Shown here piece by piece: positions 57,621 through 64,000 of a stretch of 64,000 nucleotides of DNA. The stretch is from Arenicellales bacterium. Lineage in GTDB: Bacteria; Pseudomonadota; Gammaproteobacteria; Arenicellales; JAHEKD01. Location: assembly GCA_028284225.1 (NCBI GenBank), contig JANQSD010000015.1, positions 1-64,000 of the forward strand, in the 5' to 3' direction. How positions within the stretch are numbered: position 1 is the stretch's first letter; each line of letters starts with the position of its first letter. A program made the position numbers and the translations under genes. Below the pieces are notes generated by a model, which saw only the letters and a list, made by a program, of their open reading frames with translations, was not told the origin of the DNA and made no database searches.

Positions 57621-59276
57621 ATGAGCAAGAGAAAGAACAGCAAAAGCCAGGATACAGATGCGGTAGAAAATGAAAATATCGAGTCTGAGATTGATCACGA
57701 GGCCGCCGAAAATCCGGTAGAAGAACAAACTGATAAAGAAAATATTGATGATGAGGTCATTGCTGAAATAGATGATGTTGAAGATCAACAAGAGGAATTA
57801 GAGCAAATGGAAGTTGATAAAGCAGATGCTGAAACTGAGCAGGACCAGGGGTTTGACCGGCAGCCCGCTCCTGTTGCCGCAAGTAATTCCGGTGGTAAAG
57901 GTATGGCCGGTACAGCAATGGTGATGAGTTTATTGGCATTGGCAGGTACAGGTTATAACTGGTACGACACCAAATCCCTGAAAGCGACTCAATCACAAGG
58001 TGATGAGCAAGCTGCAGTGGATTATTCGCAGCAGATTGCCGGTCTTGAGCAACAAATTCAATCATTGACTGAATCGCAACAAGCACTTAGTGCCATGGCG
58101 GATTTAAATCAGGCAGAACCTGCTGAAGATGATTCGGCTGCAATGGCCGCAGCCGATGAGTCAGCCGAACAAGCAGAAGCCGTAGCAGAAGAAATAACCG
58201 CTGCAGAACAAACTGAGGAGAGTCAGGAATCGACTGAACAAGTCAGCGAAACTTCAGCAGTTGAGTCAGATGAACAGACTGCAGCCAGCACAGAGCCTGA
58301 AGTCGCTGAAAGCGAAGCAACTGATGAATCTGAAGCAATTGCAGTAACGGAAGAAACTACACAAGCGAGTAGCAGTGACACTGAGGCTGCAGGCGCAGTT
58401 ATGCCTACTAGTGATGACATCAAGCAAATTGCGATTGAGCAGGTTGACGCCGTGTTGGCTGATGCGAAAAAGCGCCTGGGCCTGAATGAAGTGGCACAAT
58501 TACTATCAATCGGTGAGCAACGACTGTCATTGGCAGGAGATGTAACAGGCGCTCAGACGGCGTTTGGCATCGCTGATCAGCGATTGGCTGCATTTGCCGA
58601 TCCAATGATTGATCCAGTGCGTGAATCTATTGCAAGTAATATAGAAAGCCTGAATGCGGTTGAAATAATTGATAAAAATGCACTGACGCAGGATTTAGGC
58701 AGTCTCGCCAGTGCAGTCGATACACTGGCCTTTAAGCCACTTGAAACGCTTGCTGATGAAGAATCTACGGATGCAGCCGCAGCTGAGGAGGTTACTACTG
58801 AAACAGCTGGAAGTGGTGAAGAAACTCAGTCTGACGGTTTATCAGTTGAAGGAGCGGGCAATTTGCTTAAATCCTGGGGAGCCAAGCTAGGCAACACAAT
58901 AGGAGAAGTTGGCTCCGGTATTGCCGGTGATTTGAAAAACATGGTCAGAATCAAAAAGACCGGTGCCATGTCAGATGTAGTATTAGCACCGGAGCAAGAG
59001 TATTTTATTCGTGAGAATATGAAATTAATGCTGGGCGGTGCGCAACGAGCAGTATTACAGAATAATACTGGTGTCTACCAGCAAAATATCACCCAGGCCC
59101 AATCGCTGTTAGGTGATTTTTTTGATCCGGATAACGAGGAAGTACAGTCAGTCGCAAATCGGTTGACCGGTCTGGCACAGATTAATCTCGAACCCGAATT
59201 ACCGGATATCAGTAATTCCTCGGCATCGCTCTCCGAAGTATTGGACCAACTCGCGTCCGGCGATTCGAACAACTAA
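57621..59276 (+). CDS. hemX: HemX family membrane protein
   Basis: An inner-membrane protein with an acidic cytoplasmic tail (residues ~1-90), one membrane span (MAGTAMVMSLLALAGTGYNW) and a coiled-coil start (QQIAGLEQQIQSLTESQQAL). A long Glu/Ala/Ser/Thr-rich insert (~58130-58390) comes before the conserved periplasmic domain (IEQVDAVLADAKKRLGLNEV and QEYFIRENMKLMLGGAQRAV). The role in heme synthesis is not settled. ATG 57621 is preferred; the open frame begins at a GTG at 57600. Confidence 0.88.
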   Translation: MSKRKNSKSQDTDAVENENIESEIDHEAAENPVEEQTDKENIDDEVIAEIDDVEDQQEELEQMEVDKADAETEQDQGFDRQPAPVAASNSGGKGMAGTAMVMSLLALAGTGYNWYDTKSLKATQSQGDEQAAVDYSQQIAGLEQQIQSLTESQQALSAMADLNQAEPAEDDSAAMAAADESAEQAEAVAEEITAAEQTEESQESTEQVSETSAVESDEQTAASTEPEVAESEATDESEAIAVTEETTQASSSDTEAAGAVMPTSDDIKQIAIEQVDAVLADAKKRLGLNEVAQLLSIGEQRLSLAGDVTGAQTAFGIADQRLAAFADPMIDPVRESIASNIESLNAVEIIDKNALTQDLGSLASAVDTLAFKPLETLADEESTDAAAAEEVTTETAGSGEETQSDGLSVEGAGNLLKSWGAKLGNTIGEVGSGIAGDLKNMVRIKKTGAMSDVVLAPEQEYFIRENMKLMLGGAQRAVLQNNTGVYQQNITQAQSLLGDFFDPDNEEVQSVANRLTGLAQINLEPELPDISNSSASLSEVLDQLASGDSNN

Positions 59277-59294
59277 GCAGCGGAGGGCAACAAG

Positions 59295-60578
59295 ATGAAA
59301 TTAATTCTACTACTTGTCATTGCCTTTGTTGCGGCAGTTGGCCTGGCTTCATTTACTCAAGATACCAACGGTTATGTTCGGATCCACCTGGATCCTTACA
59401 CCATTGAAGCTAATCTGTGGGTGTTTATTTTAGGCGCTATTGCGTTATTCATTGTTGGCTACTTGTTATTTCGTTTTCTAGGCTGGATTTTTAGTACTAA
59501 AAAACGTGTCGGAGCCTGGAAACAGAAAAAAGATGAGATCAGTGCGGGTAAGTCGATGCAGCGCGGTTATATAGATTTAATCGAAGGTAAATGGGATACT
59601 GCTGAAAAACAATTGACGGCCAAGGTGGATAAAAGCCCGGCGCCAGTTTTGAATTACCTGGCGGCAGCGCATGCCGCTCAACAAAACGGTAATCAAAAAG
59701 CACGGGATGAATACCTGAAAAAAGCGTATGACAACGATCCATCCAGCAAGGTTGCGGTAGATTTAACCCAGGCGCGTATGCAATATGAGGCAGGTGATCT
59801 GGATGAAGCTAAAAACACATTAACGCGTCTGTTGTTTCATGTGCCTAAAAGCGAACAGGTGCATCGAATGTTGTTGGCTGTTAATCGTGAACGCGGTGAC
59901 TATCAAAGTGTACTGGAACAATTGCCCAAGCTAAAAAGGCTTAAGAATTTCACCACCGAAGAAGCGGTTGCCTGTGAAAATGAAGCCTGCACTAATTTGC
60001 TGGAAGGCGTTCAGGATCAAGGTATAGACGCCATTGACAAAACCTGGAATTCACTCAGCAGAAAACAGCGCCAGATTCCCGAAATTGTTGACCAATACGC
60101 CTATGAATTATTGCACGAGGGGCGCACGGAAAAGGCAGAGTTGTTAATTCGGCAAACTCTGCGTAAACACTGGAATTCAGATTTAGCCTATACCTATGGA
60201 GTGGTTGACCATGATGCGCCACGTCAATTACGTCTGGCAGAGGGCTGGTTAAACAATCAGCCTCAAGATAGCAATCTGTTGCTGACCCTGGGGCGTTTAG
60301 CAGTGCGCAGCCAAGCCTGGGACAAGGCCAGAAACTACTATCAACAGGCTATTACCGCCGGTGCCAGCCAGGAAGCTAATCGGGAGTTAGGCCAACTATT
60401 GGAAGACCTGGGCGAAACCGATAAGGCGCTGGAGTACTATCGCTCTGGTTTAGAACAAGTATTGCCTTTGCCCAAGCTGCAGGCAGAAGATGATCACATC
60501 GTCGATGTCGAAGTTGCTGAGGAGGTGGTCAATGAGCAAAGTGTTGCAGAAAGCGAAGCGGAACCGGCTAAGGCTTAG
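59295..60578 (+). CDS. hemY: HemY, TPR-containing heme-biosynthesis-associated protein
   Basis: A 427-residue membrane protein. Two N-terminal spans (LILLLVIAFVAAVGLASFT and ANLWVFILGAIALFIVGYLL) flank a short loop with GYVRIHLDPYTIEAN. The remainder is helical TPR-like repeats (YLAAAHAAQQNGNQKARDEY, AYTYGVV, NLLLTLGRLAVRSQAWDKAR). It closes the hemCDXY operon; this is not the protoporphyrinogen oxidase also called HemY in Bacillota. Confidence 0.93.
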   Translation: MKLILLLVIAFVAAVGLASFTQDTNGYVRIHLDPYTIEANLWVFILGAIALFIVGYLLFRFLGWIFSTKKRVGAWKQKKDEISAGKSMQRGYIDLIEGKWDTAEKQLTAKVDKSPAPVLNYLAAAHAAQQNGNQKARDEYLKKAYDNDPSSKVAVDLTQARMQYEAGDLDEAKNTLTRLLFHVPKSEQVHRMLLAVNRERGDYQSVLEQLPKLKRLKNFTTEEAVACENEACTNLLEGVQDQGIDAIDKTWNSLSRKQRQIPEIVDQYAYELLHEGRTEKAELLIRQTLRKHWNSDLAYTYGVVDHDAPRQLRLAEGWLNNQPQDSNLLLTLGRLAVRSQAWDKARNYYQQAITAGASQEANRELGQLLEDLGETDKALEYYRSGLEQVLPLPKLQAEDDHIVDVEVAEEVVNEQSVAESEAEPAKA

Positions 60579-60596
60579 CAATAACGTCCTGTAAGG

Positions 60597-60742
60597 TGTG
60601 ATAGCGTCATACCGGCACTGAATCGAAGCCTGTGCTGACCCCGGATCGGAGTCCGGGGTGACGGATTCAGTATTCAGCATAGACTCCAGCCGGTATCTAG
60701 CTATCACTTGAATTCACTGGATACCCGCCTTCGCGGGTATGA
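60597..60742. repeat. Nested palindromic repeat cluster between converging genes
   Basis: The outer arms GTGATAGCGTCATACCGGC (60598) and GCCGGTATCTAGCTATCAC (60689) are inverted. Inside them lie ACTGAATC/GATTCAGT and ACCCCGG..CCGGGGT. A second unit, GGATACCCGCCTTCGCGGGT, follows at 60719. It is a REP/BIME-like structure, probably working as a two-way transcript boundary. Confidence 0.7.
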
Positions 60743-60757
60743 CGGCTTAATGCCTTA

Positions 60758-61795
60758 TCATCGAGAGTTTTTTGCATAATTCAGCTTGGATGTAACATCA
60801 ACTGAATAATCGAATGAATCAAAGTAAAAGTTGTTTATATCTAGCCCCTTGTCAGCAATAAAGCCTTGCTTAGCGGCCGTAATCATCTGCGGCGGGCCGC
60901 TGGCATAGATTGCGTAATCGGATAGATCGTCATGATCGTCCATAATTGCCTGGTGTACAAAACCTTTGTGACCGCTCCAAGTGTCGTCAGTCTCAGATAA
61001 AACTACTTTATGCGTAAACCATTCATTTGATTGAGAAAACTGCTCCATCCAGAGTTTCATATAAATATCGTCGGCAGTGCGTACTCCCCAGTAGAATTTC
61101 ACTGGACGCAGTGCTCCTGTTTGCTGCAGTTGTTCTAATAATGCTTTAATTGGAGCAAAGCCAGTACCGCCGGCCAGCATGATAATCGGTTTGTTACTTT
61201 CTTCGCGCAAAAAGAAAGTGCCCATGGGACCGTAAAGGCGCAACACATCACCGATTTTGAACTCATTGAAGACCCGATGCGTGAATTCTCCATCAGTAAC
61301 CTTGCGGATATGAAATTCCAGCTTGTCGCTTTGTGTATTGGCGATGGAAAAACTTCGAAAACGATTATCGGCGAGCGCAATATCCAGATATTGTCCAGGT
61401 AGATAATCCATTTTTTGGCCCGGTGGCAGTTGAACAACGAGTTGCATTACATCATGGCACAGCAGTTTCATGGAGGTAATACGGGCAGGCCAATATTTAG
61501 CTGGCGAGAGTCGTTGATCAAATTCCTCTATATCGATTTCAAGATCGGACTCGGCTATCGCGCTACATAGCAAAATGAATCCCTGGGCGAGTTGCTGTTC
61601 AGTCAATGCTTGTTCTGCGAATCCAGTTCGATTGACCTTGCCACTGATTAACCGGGCTTTACAGCTGCCGCAGTTCCCAGCCCGGCAGCTATGTGGCAAT
61701 GCAAGACCCGATGTCAGGGCAGCAGCCAGAATAGTCTGCTCAGACGAGCAGTGGAAAGTCGATTGGGTACGCTTGTTTTTGACGTTAAAATTCAC
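60758..61795 (-). CDS. 2Fe-2S ferredoxin-flavin reductase
   Basis: A 345-residue electron-transfer protein. The plant-type 2Fe-2S domain (residues ~1-95) has CRAGNCGSCKARLISG and a fourth cysteine in LLCSAIAE. A ferredoxin-NADP reductase-type module follows: FAD motif RSFSIAN near 145 and NAD(P)-binding LAGGTGFAPIKALLEQL near 208. It resembles the AscD/UbiB-group reductases. The electron acceptor is unknown and no partner gene is adjacent. Confidence 0.87.
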   Translation of the reverse strand: MNFNVKNKRTQSTFHCSSEQTILAAALTSGLALPHSCRAGNCGSCKARLISGKVNRTGFAEQALTEQQLAQGFILLCSAIAESDLEIDIEEFDQRLSPAKYWPARITSMKLLCHDVMQLVVQLPPGQKMDYLPGQYLDIALADNRFRSFSIANTQSDKLEFHIRKVTDGEFTHRVFNEFKIGDVLRLYGPMGTFFLREESNKPIIMLAGGTGFAPIKALLEQLQQTGALRPVKFYWGVRTADDIYMKLWMEQFSQSNEWFTHKVVLSETDDTWSGHKGFVHQAIMDDHDDLSDYAIYASGPPQMITAAKQGFIADKGLDINNFYFDSFDYSVDVTSKLNYAKNSR

Positions 61796-61799
61796 AAAA

Positions 61800-61847
61800 A
61801 TCCTGGATTCCTCAGTTGACTGCTGTGAAGTACACTAAAACATATGA
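61800..61847. repeat. Partial relative of the cysS-leader element, before mutM
   Basis: TCCTGGATTCCTCAGTTGAC and the following ~28 bases align to 36620-36667 with about 73% identity and no gap, many differences being transitions. The opposite arm is not found here. Confidence 0.45.
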
Positions 61848-61868
61848 ACCATAATGTAATGAGTTATT

Positions 61869-62687
61869 ATGCCTGAACTACCCGAAGTTGAAACAACCCG
61901 TAGAGGGATTATGGGTCATTTGATTGACCAAAAGGTCACAAAAATAAATATACATCAGCCGGCTCTGCGTTGGCCGGTTGAAGTGAATAAATTAACAAAA
62001 GGGATTGTTGGGCAACCCTTTTCCAGTGTGAATCGGCGCGGAAAGTATTTGCTGTTTGAAAATAGCAATGGAACGATGCTTTGCCATCTTGGCATGTCCG
62101 GCAGTATGCGCATTGTCACTAACCGGGAACCTCCCCGCAAGCATGATCATATTGAATGGCGGCTGGAAAATGGTGCGGTGATGCGGTTTCATGATCCCAG
62201 GCGTTTTGGCTGTGTTCTATGGATTGACACCAATGTTGAGCAACATAAATTACTACGTGATCTCGGTCCGGAACCGTTATCCAGCTCATTTAGCGGTGAC
62301 TATCTTTATCAGCGTTCCAGAACTCGCAAACAAGCAGTAAAAACATTTATCATGGACAGTAAAATCGTGGTCGGGGTAGGCAATATTTATGCCAGCGAAG
62401 CCCTGTTCTTAGCCGGTATTCACCCGGCCAGACAGGCCGGCAGGGTGTCCAGGCAGCGTTATGAATTGCTAGTCCAATCGATCAAACTAACCCTCAAGAA
62501 ATCCATTAAATCCGGGGGAACAACATTACGCGATTTTGTTAACTCATCCGGTGAGCCAGGTTATTTCCGGCAGCAGCTCAATGTCTATGAAAAATACGAT
62601 CAGGCCTGTGTGCGTTGCCATTCACCAATTAAGCGGATCGTTCAGGGTCAACGAGCGACTTATTATTGTTCTCGGTGTCAGAGGTGA
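61869..62687 (+). CDS. mutM: Formamidopyrimidine-DNA glycosylase
   Basis: Removes 8-oxoguanine and Fapy lesions. It has 272 residues. The catalytic Pro2-Glu3 start is MPELPEVETTRRGI. VGVGNIYASEALFLAGIHP is the helix-two-turn-helix, and the C-terminal zinc finger is CVRCHSPIKR..YYCSRCQ. Its start region lies next to a relative of the cysS-leader repeat (61800). Confidence 0.96.
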   Translation: MPELPEVETTRRGIMGHLIDQKVTKINIHQPALRWPVEVNKLTKGIVGQPFSSVNRRGKYLLFENSNGTMLCHLGMSGSMRIVTNREPPRKHDHIEWRLENGAVMRFHDPRRFGCVLWIDTNVEQHKLLRDLGPEPLSSSFSGDYLYQRSRTRKQAVKTFIMDSKIVVGVGNIYASEALFLAGIHPARQAGRVSRQRYELLVQSIKLTLKKSIKSGGTTLRDFVNSSGEPGYFRQQLNVYEKYDQACVRCHSPIKRIVQGQRATYYCSRCQR

Positions 62688-63562
<875 letters not shown>

Positions 63563-63624
63563 GGAATGGCTTGCTTTTAACAGGCTGTTGATTATATAAG
63601 TTAGCGATTAATATTACATCTTTG

Positions 63625-63653
63625 TTTAAACCCTGATTATGCAATGAAAGTCG
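63625..63653. repeat. Half-copy of the 15.2 kb dispersed repeat
   Basis: TTTAAACCCTGATTATGCAA and the following TGAAAGTCG match the right arm at 15253-15276, read in reverse complement. The flanking 200 bases hold no gene. Confidence 0.4.
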
Positions 63654-63764
63654 AAATTGAGCTTAAGTGGCTGGTCATCAAAGAATTAGTGGGTGATTTA
63701 AACAATACATTTGAAAAATATGACGGCTTCTGATCAATGAATTCGTTTTGGCAATGAGTGAACT

Positions 63765-64000
63765 ATGATAGCTGATCAATCTGACAATCTTAATGCAAAG
63801 GCGTTAGCAGGCCTTAAAGTTCTGGATCTAAGCCGGATTTTGGCAGGTCCCTGGTGTAGCCAGATGCTTGCTGATCTGGGTGCTGATGTCATCAAAATAG
63901 AACGTCCCGGTAAAGGTGATGATACCCGTGGCTGGGGTCCGCCTTATGTCAAAAATGAGCAAGGCGAGCCAGTTGAATCGGCATACTTTTTATCGACCAA
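63765..64000 (+). CDS. CaiB/BaiF family CoA transferase, 3' part missing
   Basis: The first 78 codons of a class III CoA transferase. [20 protein letters not shown], then [20 protein letters not shown], is the conserved N-terminus of the family. The frame remains open at the right edge. It moves CoA between carboxylic acids; the substrate cannot be told from this part. Confidence 0.92.
   Translation, partial: MIADQSDNLNAKALAGLKVLDLSRILAGPWCSQMLADLGADVIKIERPGKGDDTRGWGPPYVKNEQGEPVESAYFLST

Noticed and set aside
57757-58605. Antisense ORFs across hemX
   Set aside because: They arise from the low-complexity Glu/Ala/Ser-rich coding region and have no ribosome sites.

Overview
The window is a gene-dense, roughly 44% GC chromosome segment from a gammaproteobacterium. 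This is supported by conserved neighbourhoods: glyQ-glyS-gmhB, rph divergent from yicC followed by gmk-rpoZ-spoT-recG-ubiA, lptM-lysA, argH divergent from hemC-hemD-hemX-hemY, and mutM facing the ferredoxin-coaD pair. I cannot name the genus. Almost everything is core metabolism. There is no prophage, transposase, CRISPR array, rRNA or tRNA that I can see.

Layout. 1-1.7 kb: the N-terminal part of a large secreted GEVEDY-type protein running off the left edge. 1.9-7 kb: a tightly coupled glyQ-glyS-gmhB-rraA operon, then an AraC-type regulator. 7-9 kb: threonine aldolase and a lysophosphatidate acyltransferase. 9-15.2 kb: a compact minus-strand operon (rph, rdgB, gpmA, nudF, DUF945 protein, pdxA, rsmA, secreted protein). 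15.4-23.9 kb: yicC, gmk, rpoZ, spoT, ridA, recG, ubiA and a shortened HAD-UbiA fusion. 24.2-29.8 kb: aspS, a FmdB zinc ribbon, nitrilase, rng, maf and rlmH on the minus strand. 29.9-35.3 kb: DUF1223, marR and the gst-ileS transcription unit. 35.5-40 kb: a Tat-type exported protein, an SRPBCC protein, cysS, yidD, a DUF457 membrane protein and an SDR. 40.2-46 kb: a cobalamin riboswitch with an unknown small protein, then two MIP channels flanking oxyR-katG. 46-50.4 kb: thiN-upp-uraA and a fused ATP sulfurylase/APS kinase. 50.5-52.7 kb: a YefM-YoeB toxin-antitoxin pair, trhO and a universal stress protein. 52.8-60.6 kb: lysine and arginine synthesis and the heme operon. 60.7-64 kb: a ferredoxin/flavin reductase, mutM, ferredoxin, coaD and the start of a CoA transferase.

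Main discovery. Upstream of gst-ileS (minus strand, about 35245-34977) is a complete class I T-box riboswitch. I can read the stem I entry motif, the AG-bulge and distal T-loop motifs, an AUC (Ile) specifier, the stem III region, the T-box sequence with a UGGU bulge, and mutually exclusive antiterminator and terminator helices. T-boxes belong mainly to Bacillota and Actinomycetota and are very unusual in a gammaproteobacterium. The ileS it controls is the long, eukaryotic-like type 2 form. Its class I signature is GIHH instead of HxGH, the swap linked to mupirocin hyper-resistance. It also lies outside the usual ribF-ileS-lspA context. The most economical reading is lateral acquisition of an antibiotic-tolerant synthetase together with its tRNA-sensing leader, with a glutathione S-transferase gene placed under the same control.

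Other items worth attention: a cobalamin riboswitch in front of an unrecognised 114-residue protein; an FNR/ANR-like site at class II spacing before the stress protein; TGTACA operator palindromes beside yefM-yoeB; a long imperfect hairpin element in the cysS leader with a partial relative before mutM; and a dispersed palindromic repeat that supplies the last residues of the ferredoxin.
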